Shown here one piece after another: positions 45,896-57,126 of a DNA stretch of 64,000 nt. Source of the stretch: Sequoia sempervirens (Eukaryota; Streptophyta; Pinopsida; Cupressales; Cupressaceae); NCBI GenBank assembly GCA_007258455.2, contig VDFB02254944.1:1-64000 (forward strand), given 5' to 3'. The notes under the pieces were generated by a model that was not told the origin of the DNA, made no database searches, and saw only the letters and a program-made list of their open reading frames with translations. Numbering within the stretch: position 1 is the first letter of the stretch; each line of letters opens with the position of its first letter. The position numbers were made by a program, and so were the translations under genes.

Positions 45896-48312
45896 TGTAG
45901 TGACCCTCAATTTTCCTTTTTGTTTTGACAGAGACTTAGTTACAATTGAACATTATGATTTTGGTTGTTGATATTTGGACATTTTGATTCTGCTTGATGA
46001 CATTTGGACATTATGATGTTGTTTGGTGATATTTGGATATTATGACATTTGTGATGTTATGATGTTATTTGATGACACATTTACTACTGATGTTTATGCT
46101 TATATCATGTTTAGTAGATCAGCTTAATTGATTATGTGGTTCATGTCTTTAAATATGTTTGTGTCACATTTAATATTGTTGTCTTGATCTTTTGTTTCTC
46201 TCTAGCGTCATTGTTGTTTTAGGCATCATGTATAGTATTAATTCTACATCCCTCTCCATGGTGTCAACTCCCTCTTGGAAATGAGATTCTAAATGCATGT
46301 TGTGGTCTCACTGCCTGTTGAATGAAACTTGCAGTTCACTATCTCTTCCTTCTCAAGGATCACCACCCCTAAAGATTACCTTTATTTAATTATCTTGGCA
46401 TCGATTTTCCCTTTTTGTATTGATATATTTGTATTAGCAAAGTGGTATCGATTCTTGTATCGACTGATTTTATTTAGTACATATAAGTTTTATTCAATAT
46501 ACATCAATTGTTTGATATCGAATCCTTCAACCCAGGTCGCTGCCCTATACCTGATGTTTCTTATTTCTTCTCACATTAAATTTATCTAAAGATCACTGGT
46601 TTTTCTTTTCAACTGGTCACTACTCACTCTATTGATTGAATCGAGCTTCTTGTTTCAATTAGAATTTATGGTCTTCCCTTTTAAGTTATCGGATATCTTA
46701 ATCGACTTATGCATATAGCGATCGAGTTGAAGTCTATGGATAGATGTAAGAACTTGATTTAATTTTATGTTTTTTATATAACTAGAGACTCAATTTTCCT
46801 TGGGGATGCCACCTTAGTCTTGGATATATAATTTGTAGGTTGTATTTAGTTTCCTAAAATTCGTTCTTACTTATTCGATACAATGGATGTAAACTGCATA
46901 TTTAATTATTTATATATATATATAAACATGTATAACAACTGCAATTAAATAATACTCTATGTATGTTAATTTCTATGATCTGTGTTCTCCAAAATGTTGT
47001 TTAAATAAAAGAAATAACTGAAAATGAACATATATGTATATATATATATATACTATGTGTGTGTGTGTTGAATACATTTAAGAGTTTATCTTTGTCCTTG
47101 TTACTATTTAATCATAGTGGTGAGATGTATGTAACAAAAGAATAATTGATTTTAAAAGATTGAAATAGGAAAATTTTCAAATAAAGATAGTTTGTGTATT
47201 TAGAAAGAGATTACTACTGGTTAGATGTTTATTTCAATAAATTTGAATGATCACCTCGTGTCTCACTTGAACTTCATATTCTATTATTGTTTTGAGCACT
47301 TAGTGAGTGAATGTCTACCAAGTTGGTCATGAATGTGGATCTTAATCAAATGGCTTTGTCTTTTGGTGGAAGGGTTGTTAGGAGTCTTCCAGAGGCTAGG
47401 GAGAGTTTGTCTTTCTAATGGAGATTTTTCTATCATTGTTTTGTATTAAGTGAATGTGTGATGACCTCTAGCCTTACATAATGTACCCACTGATGTGGAT
47501 GAACTTTTGGAACTTGAGTGTGGGAAAAGCATGTCTCGCCTTGTGCTTATGTTGGTAAAATCCCTATGATTGTGCATGTGGATTTGTTCATTGTATTATT
47601 GGGGTATCCTTGTTGTCAATAGGGGAGTGGCTTCCAATGGGGGCCGACACACAAAGTGGCACTTGGGTAACCCATTTGGGAGTTTTGTAAACAAGTGATA
47701 ACCTAAAAATGAACTAGGGGGTTGGGTAGTAATAACATTAAACAAGATAAGTTAATACTTTGCTCATGGCTCAAGTGCTTGTACAAGCTTGAGATGAGTC
47801 GAGAAGGCCTGGAATGGAAAGATCGACTGCCTCATCCTCATGAGAGGTATGTTGATTCTGCATAGGGTTGCATGAGGGGCCAGAGATCGATAGAGGCTAC
47901 CAGGGTAACCCAGGAAGATCTACCTGGGTAACCCATCCAGGGTAACCTAGGAAGATCTACCTGGGTAACCCATGCAAACTATGTGATGACACTCCTCCTA
48001 CAACAAACTTGTGTTCCCTTGCTTCTTGTTTTTCCTCAGATGTTTTTGTGCCTTTGGAAGTGATGTTACTGTCGTTCATGTTGTACTTCCTTGTTCTTTA
48101 TTTTCATGTTAGCCTCATGTGGTCTTTTACCTTTGTTTTCTTGTGATGGTGGGACCATTTGTTATATCCTAGCATGGGGGTGGACCTTTGGGTTCCACAT
48201 GGTTGGGTGGAAAGTGCTTAGAACTCCATTGGGTTCCCTCTTCTTGTTCGTGACCTTGGTGACTTATTCCAGTTACAAATTCTTTCACTTGTACCAGCTC
48301 ATGTGGACTGCA
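45896..48312 (+). repeat. Element F 5' LTR, doubly deleted
   Basis: Matches 49971-50214, then jumps at 46137/46138 to the equivalent of 52269, and follows it to the equivalent of 54425. The missing internal block holds the probable TATA box. A 30-odd-bp duplication (GGTAACC..GGAAGATCTACCTGG) at about 47900-47970 is private to this copy. Confidence 0.9.
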
Positions 48313-49945
48313 CAGTGATCACCACAGTTTGCAGTATATTTTCATGCAATCTAACCTGAATACGAGATAGAGACGATGGATGGAGTTCCTATGTGAGTAT
48401 GATTTTGAGGTGAAATTCATTCAGGGAAAGGAGAATTTGGTGGCAGATATGCTTAGTTTCTAGAAACACAAGCTATCAACAATGACTCTTAATGTGGATT
48501 TGAAGAGCCAGATCCTTTCTGCACTTCCTTCAGATAGTTGGTATTAGGAGGTGAGGACTAAGGTGGAGTCAGGCAAAGCTTTAAAGGGAAGATTTGTAGG
48601 ATATTCTCTTGAGTCTGATGGTCTTTTACGACACATGGGATTTATTTATGTTCCTAATTCAAGAGATATTCATACTTTGACGTGTCAAAAGTGCATCAGG
48701 CACCTTACTCAACTCATCTAGGTGTCAAAAAGATGCATGTAGACCTTTGACAGCTGTACTTTTGGGCTGGAATAAGGAGAGACATTGCTGATTTTGTGTT
48801 GAGATGTTTGGAGTGTCAGAGAGTGAATGCAGAACACCAACATCCTACAGGTCTTTTACAACCTCATTTGGTTTCAGAGTGGAAATGGGACATAATCTTA
48901 TTGGATTTTATTGTTGGTTTGCATGTTTCTTCCCATCGGCATGATACCATTATGGTCACTATGGACAGGTTGACGAAGATGGAACACTTCTCTCCTATCT
49001 GATCCTCATACAATGCTTCATCAATGGGAAAAGTTTTCATGGAGGAAATTATCAGGTTACACGGTATTCCTCACCAGATTATTTCAGAGAGGGTCCAATA
49101 TTTACTTTAGCTCTTTAGACATCCCTGTAGCATGCATTGGGAACTCAGTTGAACTTTAGTTCAGCTTATCATCCTGAGACCAATGGGAAAACTGAGAGGG
49201 TCAATCAGGTCCTCGAGGATATGCTTTAGATGTACGTCATGGATTAACAGTCTTGATGGGAGGACTACCTATATCTAGTGGAGTTTTCCTACAATAACAA
49301 TTATCATAGCTCTATTGGCATGCCTCTGTTTCAGGCGTTATATGGTCATCTGTGTCGAACCCCATTGAGTTGGGATCATTTGGAAAATAGAGTTACTCTT
49401 GGTCCGACGATGCTTCAGGAGATGAAGCAGCAGGTGATTTGCATTAGGGAGCATTTGGTGGCAACCTAGGACAAACAGAAGAAATATGTTGATGCTCATA
49501 GGGTGGACTATCAATTCATTATTGGAGATCGGGTGTTCCTACGGGTGCATTCACGAAAGAGTTTGATCCATTATGGAAAAGGCTCTAAGCTCGCACCACA
49601 CTTTGTTGGGAATTTTGAGGTTTTGGAGAGGATGGGTCCTGTAGCATACCATCTTGCTTTGCCACCTAGTCTCTCATGCATTCATGATGTGTTTCACATT
49701 TCAGTTCTTAAACCTTATTATCTAGATATATCTCATGTCCTTGACTGGAATGCATTATAGGTAGAGAATTCACAACTGGCTTTGGAGCTCGTGGACATCA
49801 TAGAGCACAGAAGACTCACACTCAGGGGACAAGACATTGAGTAGGTTAGGGTCTAGTGGGATCTGAATGATGAGTCATTTGCTACTTGGTAGGATGCTTC
49901 TAAGATGAGAGAGTTATATCCATATCTGTTTACAAGCTTCCAAAA
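48313..49945 (+). pseudogene. Element F pol remnant: RNase H end, integrase, chromodomain
   Basis: Begins inside RNase H (DHHSLQYIF, then YDFEVKFIQGKENLVADML). The integrase finger reads LRCLECQRVNAEHQHPTGLL (48796-48858, both cysteines kept). The core has DIILLDFIVGL with the first Asp near 48904, SERVQ where 'SDRD' is expected (second Asp changed to Glu, about 49087), and KTERVNQVLED with the Glu near 49193. Then come FSYNNNYHSSIGMPLFQALYG and RVFLRVHSRKSL. The chromodomain remnant follows a stop at 49757 (IIEHRRLTLRGQDIE ... ATW ... LYPYLF). Many stops. Confidence 0.88.
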
Positions 49946-49959
49946 GTAAGCCTAGTCCT

Positions 49960-49970
49960 AGGGGGGAGGA
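49960..49970 (+). other. Polypurine tract of element F
   Basis: AGGGGGGAGGA immediately before the 3' LTR. Confidence 0.9.
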
Positions 49971-52900
49971 TGTAGTGCCCCTCAGTTTCCTTTTTTTTTT
50001 TTTGACAAAGACTTTGCTAAACTTGAACATTATGATTTTGGTTGTTGATATTTGGACATTTTGATTCTGCTTGATGACACTTGGACATTATGTTGTTGTT
50101 TGGTGATATTTGGATATTATGACATTTGTGATGTTATGATGTTTTTTGATGACACATTTACTACTGATGTTTATGCTTATATCATGTTTCGTAGATCAGC
50201 TTAATTGATTATGTCAACCATCATGGATATGAATGTTATGTGATTATAGATGTATGTTTTATCATGATTGATATTAGTATATTGTGCGTTGATGTATTAG
50301 TGAAGGGAAACAATGTTGCATCACTCACTTGTGAGCACCCTATGACTCTGTGATTTTCCCTTCACAGTGTGATTGACTATTTTCTTTATGCACATGTCCG
50401 GCCGTGTGATTTGCTGCAGGTTGTAGGTACCAAGCATTGACTCCACCTGAATTGTCAAGTTTGAGTGTGCCTTACACCCAATGGAGATAGTTATTTTTGG
50501 AGATAGCATCGATTCCCCCACATTGAGCTATCATCCTCATCAAGGATGAGTATCTGTATGTCACAACTCATCTATAAGGTCAATTCATGTTAGTTTGTCA
50601 ATGTTGTGTCATTTCCCTTTTCGTTTTGCTTGCAGTCTAGTATTGCTTGGCAGCATGATATCGAGTAATGTGTTTGGTGAGTTCCTTTGTTTGGATAAAA
50701 CCTTAAATAAAGATAATTGAAAGCATAAGGGCTTTGATTTAATTAAATAAAATCTTTTATATAGTTTATAATTTGATTAAATAAAATTAATTAAGATCCT
50801 TATTTGATTTTAATAAATTAAACTTTGTGTTTTAAAACAAAATATTTACATAACTATATATATTAAATTTATTGACATATGAGAGCAAATTTTATGAGAA
50901 ATTAAATTAATAAACTAAATATATCAAATAGCTAATTAAGTGTGTACAATTGCAAGTAAAGATTTTTAAAAATTATAAAATTAAAACAAGTTGAATAAAT
51001 GAGTCAAAGAGGGTTTTATTGGAGAATTAATTGGAAATTCCTATTTGGGTCTGCTTTTACAACCCATTGACCATGCAACTCCATGCAACACAAGTGGGTT
51101 TAATGGAATTTAATTAAATGGCTATAAATGAAAAAAAAAAGGTAGGGAATCTTCTTCAGTTTTGGAGTTTTGAAAATAATTGCTTTTGGTGGATTTTTCT
51201 AGATGGATATTAGTTTGGAAAGTTTTGATTTTGGGGATTCCCATGAAATTTTGGGGATTCTAAAAACACTTTGTCTTTGGGGAATTTTTTTGAATGGGTT
51301 TCTTCTAAAAGTTGTTTGGGGGACTTTGAATTTTCATTTTCGGATATATTGTTGGAATTTTGAAGAAGAGGAGTTGCAAATCAAGAGCTAGTTATTGGCT
51401 CCAATATTCAGCTGCTCCAAATCATCTCTTTATCCAGGTTATTTTCTTTTGAATCTTTACCTTTGTATTGAAGCAAAATTTTGTCACTAGAAGTTGTATG
51501 AATATATGGCATTCATCTATTTTATACTCATATGAAGAAACATTAGAATATACTTTTTAAAATGTATTTATCTCCTCAATTTGTTGTTGCACCTAGCTTG
51601 TGAGATTTTTATTGCCTTCATCACTCAATGCTCTACTAAATGCTTGAGGCCATAAAGCTTTTGGAAGCTAACAATCTAGCTTGAGAACTTGCATCGCTGC
51701 CTTTGTTGCTTGTTGCTAACACGATCCCCTCTATGAGCTAAGGTTTTATTTCCTTCAAGAGCCTTCACCAGTTACAAGTCAACCATTGATATTTTCTTGG
51801 GTATGGTCTAATTGATACCCCTGCACCTTCCTCTTGAAAGCTTGAGAAGATTACATCAAATTGTTTCCTGTAATCCTCCCTGAATCTCTTATTCCAACCA
51901 ATTGGTAGTCTTTTGGCACACAATATGCTAGGTGGCTACAGCCTGATTTCTTTCTTTAAGCAACTTATTTATTTAGATTTATACTCATTTCCTTCTTGTA
52001 GATTCTAGAGCCAGATTAAGTTTTTAGATTGGTTCATTTAGCATTGCCAACATACTCCTCAAATATAGCCACCGGTATAAATAGGGTTGCTATTTTGGAG
52101 ATCATCCTTTTGTGTTGTCTATATTTTCCTCTATTGTTGTATTTGATTTGGTTCATTGACTTGTCTTATTAGCTTGATGGTCTCCCTTGTGCAAATCTCT
52201 AAGTGGCTGGTGTTAAAACAATATGCTTTGTTTTTTTATTTACTCTCAAGTCTACAAAACCCATATATGGTTCATGTCTTTAAATCCACCTGTGTCACAT
52301 TTAATATTGTTGCTTTGAGCTTTTGCTGCTCTCTAGCATTATTGTTGTTTCAGACATCATGTATAGTTTTAATTTTGCTTCCCTCTCCCTAGCGTCAACT
52401 CCCTCTTGGCAATGAGATTTTGAATGCATGTTGTGGTCTCATTGCCTACTGAATGAAAATTGTAGTTCTCTATCTCTTCCTTCTCAAGGGTCACCACCCT
52501 TGAAGATTACCTTTATTTAATTATCTTGGCATCAATTTTCCCTTTTTGTATTGATAGATTTTTATTAGAAAAGTGGTATTAATTCTTGTATCGACTAATT
52601 TTCTTTAGTACATACAGGTTTTATTCAATATACATCAACTTTTTGATATCAAATCCTTCAACCCAAGCCATTTCCCTATACCTGATGTTTCTTATTTCTT
52701 CCCACATTAAATTTATGTGAAGATCGTTGGTTTTTCTTTTCTCTTGGTTGTCACCCACTCTGTTGATTGAATTGAGCTTCTTGTTTCAATTAGAATTTAT
52801 GGTCTTCCCTTTTAAGTTATATGATATCTTAATCAACTTATGCATATAGTGATCGGGTTGGAATCTATGGATAGATGTAAGAACTTGATTTAAAATTAAT

Positions 52901-54905
52901 TTTTTTTATATAACTCGAGACTCAATTTGCCTTGGGGACATCACCTTAGTCTTTGACATATAATTTGTAGGTTGTATTTAGTTTCCTAAAATTCATTCTT
53001 ACTTATTCGATACAATGGATGTAAACTACATATTTAATTATTTATATATATACATATATAAACATGTATAACAGTTGCAATTAAATAATACTCTCTATAT
53101 GTTAATTTATATGATCCGTGTTCTCCAAAATGTTGTTTAAATAAAATAAATGCCTGAAAATGAACATATATGTATATATATATACTATGTGTGTGTGTGT
53201 TGAATACATTTAAGAGTTTATCTTTGTCCTTGTTATTATTTAATCATAGCAGTAAGATGTATGTAATAGAAGAATAATTGTTTCTAAAAGATTGAGATAG
53301 GAAAATTCCAAATAAAGATAGTTGGTGTATTTAGAAAGAGATTACTACTGGTTAGATGTTTATTTTGATAAATTTGAATGATCACCTTGTATCTCACTTG
53401 AACTTCATATTCTATTATTGTTTTGAACACTTAGTGAGTGAATGTCTACCAAGTTGGTCATGAATGTGGATCTTGATCAAATGGCTTTGTCTTTTGGTGG
53501 AAGGGTTGTTAGGAGTCTTCCAGAGACTAGGGAGAGTTTTTCTTTCTAATGGAGATTTTGTTATCATTGTTTTGTATTAAGTGAATGTGTGATGACCTCT
53601 AGCCTTGCAAAATGTACCCACTGATGTGGATGAACTTTTGGAACCTAAGTGTGGGAAGGATATGTCTCGCCTTGTGCTTATGTTGGTAAAATCCCTATGA
53701 TTGTGCATGTGGCTTTGTTCATTGTGTTATTGGGGTCTCCTTGTTTTTAGTCAGGGAGTGGCTTCCAATGGGGGTTGGCGCACAAAGTGGCACCTAGGTA
53801 ACCCATGTGGGAGTTTTGTAAACAAGTGATAACCTAAAAATGAACTAGGGGGTTGGGTAGTAATAACATTAAACAAGATAAGTTAATGCCTCACTCATGG
53901 CTCAAGTGCTTGTACAGGTTTGAGATGAGTCCAAAAGGCCTAGAATTGTAAGATCAGCTGCCTCATCCTCACGAGAGGTATGTTGAATCCACATAGGGTT
54001 GCATGAGGGGCCGGAGATCGGTAGAGGCTACCAGGGTAACCTAGGATGGGGGTCGGGGCCTAGGAAGATCTGCCTGGGTAACCCATGCAAACTATGTGAT
54101 GACACTCCTCCTATAGAAAACTTGTGTTCCCTTGCCTCTTGTTTTTCCTCAGATGTTTTTGTGCCTTTGGAAGTGATGTTATTGTTGTTAATGTTGTACT
54201 TCCTTGTTCTTTGTTGTCATGTTAGCCTTGTGTAGTCTTTTACCTTTGTCTGCTTGTGATGGTGGGACCCTTTTCTATCTCCTAGCACGAGGGGTGGGCC
54301 TTTGGGTTCCACATGGTTGGGTGGAAAGTGCTTAGAACTCCATTGGGTTCCCTCTTCTTGTTCGTGGCCTTGGTGACTTCTTCCGGTTAGAAGGATTTCG
54401 CTTGTACTAGCTCATGTGGACTGCAACTTTTGTACCTATATTGTAATTTGGATGTATCTTGTATCCCATTTTGATGTACACTCCTCACTTGTATATGAGG
54501 AGAATTGATGCTCAAATGTATAAATGTAATAAATTAAAATGATGATGTAATCTATAATGTAATGGACTTGAAATTGATCATAGCATATACGTACTTAAAT
54601 GGTTGATTTAATTGATCTCTCTTGGAATTCATGTTATGGTTGTAATACAATGATAGCTCAATTAAATGAAATGTTTAGATGTATTTCCACATTGTAGTTA
54701 GAATTTTTTTAATGTAATGATTTACAATTTATTATTAATATAGTTAATGGGTAGCAAGTAGCATAGTCACAGACCCTAGAGGACTTAGATTAGAAAACTA
54801 GATGTTATTTTCTCTTGCATCAAGTGAATGTTGCACTTTAAAAAAAAAAATGTTTTAGGTATTAGTGTGTGTGTGTCCTCTAGGGTTACGCGGTGGGGTG
54901 TTACA
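49971..54905 (+). repeat. Element F 3' LTR, complete (4935 bp)
   Basis: Starts directly after the polypurine tract and ends at the target duplication. It is unusually long for an LTR. It includes the 2054-bp block (50215-52268) absent from the other LTR. Small frames inside (for example 51203-51391, 52156-52392, 53999-54235) are compositional. Confidence 0.9.
52076..52084 (+). promoter_or_regulatory. Probable TATA box in the element F 3' LTR
   Basis: TATAAATAG in the block missing from the 5' LTR. Same wording as in the element A LTRs. Confidence 0.5.
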
Positions 54906-54910
54906 TATTA
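54906..54910. repeat. Target-site duplication of element F, right copy (TATTA)
   Basis: Directly after the terminal GTTACA, identical to 45891-45895. Confidence 0.92.
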
Positions 54911-55009
54911 GGGTATGACCATGTTTATTTGGAAAAGGAAGAGATAAGAAGTAAATATTTAATATGTCAAATAAGAATGAAACAAGAGAAAAATGTGGGA
55001 AGGTTGTGA
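54911..55009 (+). pseudogene. Continuation of the interrupted reading frame right of element F
   Basis: If element F and one target copy are ignored, the codon after 45895 is GGG at 54911. The frame then stays open for 32 codons (GYDHVYLEKEEIRSKY...) to a TGA at 55007. It is charged and shows no known motif. Confidence 0.35.
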
Positions 55010-56657
55010 TGGATGAGGTAATAATAAAGAATAATGACCCCCAATATAAAGTAACATACCTAGAAACCAGAGACCCACTAGATAAAATAAAGGTTAAAAG
55101 GAAAAATGTGGATACCCCTAGGGTGATGTCAGATGGGACATGTAAAATTTTCCTCAGTTCCAAGTCTTTGTCCCAAAATCTTGAGCTTTCTGGTCACCAT
55201 TCATTGGTTAGGGTTTGTTAAAGTTTATATAGGGTTCCCCCAAGGTCTAAAACCCTAACAGTTTAATTTCCCTTGCTTTCCTTCTAATTGATCATTGACT
55301 TGTTCTAGTTAGTAACTGGTTATATTAGTTAAAACTTATATCTTTTTAAGTCATTCTTTAACTAGCCCCATGTTCTTAATATCTCGAATAAATTACTTTA
55401 TGCCTTTGAAATATTTCATGCAAAAAATAATAAGTCTTAAGTCTAAAGTTAAAGCCTAAGACATATTCCTCTGTTACCTAGGCATGGCCCCTATTTTAAA
55501 ACATCTTTGTGCATGTACTTTAAGTATACCTTAAGTTTTTTATGGATTGAGTTAAAAGATAAAAAGTGACAGTGCTTTCATTAGTTTTTCCATTCCACGG
55601 GTAATATTTTACTCATTTAAGTTTGCTCGCAAAATCATGAGAATCTACCATCTAGCAGATCTTTATTGAGCTTTCAAGTGGGCCCCTTGGTCGGTTCCAC
55701 CAAAGCTAACATGGAATTCATTGTCTTTTCACCATTCTACTACACCCTTTGGGTGCGCCCATAGTAGGACCACAAAAGAGTGGGAAAGCAACATGTGGAA
55801 AATCTCTAGGTGGGCTCATCATCTGGAGGTTGTAAAGGTGTCACATGCACAAATCTAGGTCGTCTAATGAATAACTATATATTGGCAAAGAAATTACTAA
55901 GTATGGAGAAAATTCAAAGTGAAGCTTAATGGGTGACTATTTTGAGCCATGTGGCATAATCTTAATGGTGTTTTGTCATTTCATGGACCTCAATATGTTG
56001 CTTTGTTGCATGGTTGCAGAACCACAAAAACTACCATGTGGACTATGTTGACACATTTTTTTGGCAGTGGAGATTTTGGTGAGTTGGAAAAGCATTTCCA
56101 CATGAAATAATTTGATTGGCTCATGATTTTTTCAAATAAAGTCAATCTTTTTCAAATTTGCTTGACTAATTCACATTGTTTGATCAAACTACTAGCTAGA
56201 TGATCAATGATCTAGATTCAAGAATAGAAAACAGGTAGTTGTGTACACTTTGGCTCACGCAAGCTGAGAGTAATGGTAGAAAATATGCTATCCGACTTGG
56301 AATTTAATGTATTTTGCATAAAAGAAATATTTTAGGTATTCTTACAAATCAAAAAGGCATTTTGAGCATTTGGAGATCAAATTAGGTAAGCTTGTGAGCT
56401 TCTCTATGTCAAAACTAGGGTTTTCTATGACTGTTAACTAGTAAGTACATCTGTGACTAAATTCTTGCTTAATTTCCATCAAAATTGCTAATAGTTGCTT
56501 GTCATTATATCTCAATTGCATTCTATGGTTTATTCTGAGCTAGGGAATAGTTAGTAGCTTTCAAATTATCCAAAATTTCCCTAGGTTTTTACTTAATTTG
56601 TATCAAAAACCATAGAACTATTTAGAAACCCTATTATCTCCCAAATTTATTACAAAA
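55010..56657. other. Unassigned tract right of element F
   Basis: No gene recognised. An overlapping pair of frames (54855-55163 minus, 54964-55221 plus) lies partly in element F and has no family signal. Sequence from 56500 to 56657 is a T-rich leader to the following ORF. Confidence 0.35.
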
Positions 56658-57122
56658 ATGTCTCCTCCACGGGCTCAATCCTCAAACTCTATCCCAAAAC
56701 AAGTTCTACATGAGGATATACTAGCCCAATTACCTGATTCCTTAGATAAAAATGTCAAGGTTCAAGGCCTTGGGTCAGACAAGGGTTTAGTCAACCAATT
56801 CCATGGGATTAGGGATGCAAGTTTTCCTTTGTTAGGATGGTCATTATTTTTACATTGGTATGGAAAGAGGAATACCTCAGCTCCCACATGTAATGTGTGG
56901 ATGCTTGACCTAGGGAAGTTGGTGGTCCCAAATGTATTCATGGATGTCAATCTATTAAAGGAAATTATAGCCAACTATGATGAGATAGTAAGGGTTGTGA
57001 GGACTTCAATGGGAAAGGTTATGATTATGGTAGACAAGGAATCAATTGCAAAAAACTTCAAACTTAACCTAGCTACTAATCAACTTATTGATCTGGGGGA
57101 TTTCAAGAAGAAATATGAGTAG
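56658..57122 (+). CDS. Unrecognised 154-codon ORF
   Basis: A clean ATG-started frame (MSPPRAQSSNSIPKQV...) with a balanced composition, including GWSLFLHWYGKRNTSAP, VWMLDLGKLVVPNVF and VRTSMGKVMIMVDKESI. This is unlike the low-complexity frames around it. It ends with KKKYE and a TAG just before the putative start of element G, so it may be truncated by that insertion. Style (DKESIAKNFKLN) is reminiscent of N-terminal regions of some plant retroelement gag-like proteins, but I cannot assign it. It may be a continuation of the coding-like region at 44600-45895. Confidence 0.45.
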   Translation: MSPPRAQSSNSIPKQVLHEDILAQLPDSLDKNVKVQGLGSDKGLVNQFHGIRDASFPLLGWSLFLHWYGKRNTSAPTCNVWMLDLGKLVVPNVFMDVNLLKEIIANYDEIVRVVRTSMGKVMIMVDKESIAKNFKLNLATNQLIDLGDFKKKYE

Positions 57123-57126
57123 AATA

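Larger units (their letters stand above)
45896..54905 (+). mobile_element. Element F: Tekay-like chromovirus with deleted 5' LTR and internal region
   Basis: Flanked by identical TATTA duplications (45891-45895, 54906-54910). The 3' LTR (49971-54905) begins TGTAGTGCCCC and ends GGGGTGTTACA, imperfectly inverted as in true LTRs. The 5' LTR starts the same way but has an internal 2.05 kb gap and stops at 48312, where it is fused to the middle of RNase H. The 3' part of that LTR, the primer site, gag, protease and RT are therefore gone. Remaining order is RNase H, integrase, chromodomain, polypurine tract. It is dead but well delimited. Confidence 0.92.

Noticed and set aside
51203..51391. Plus-strand ORF with W/F-rich product
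   Set aside because: Inside the element F LTR in a T/G-rich stretch; no motif and no support.
50215..52268. The 2-kb block in the element F 3' LTR as an independent insertion
   Set aside because: No terminal repeats or target duplication at its borders, and it contains the LTR-type TATA box; deletion from the other LTR is simpler, though not proven.
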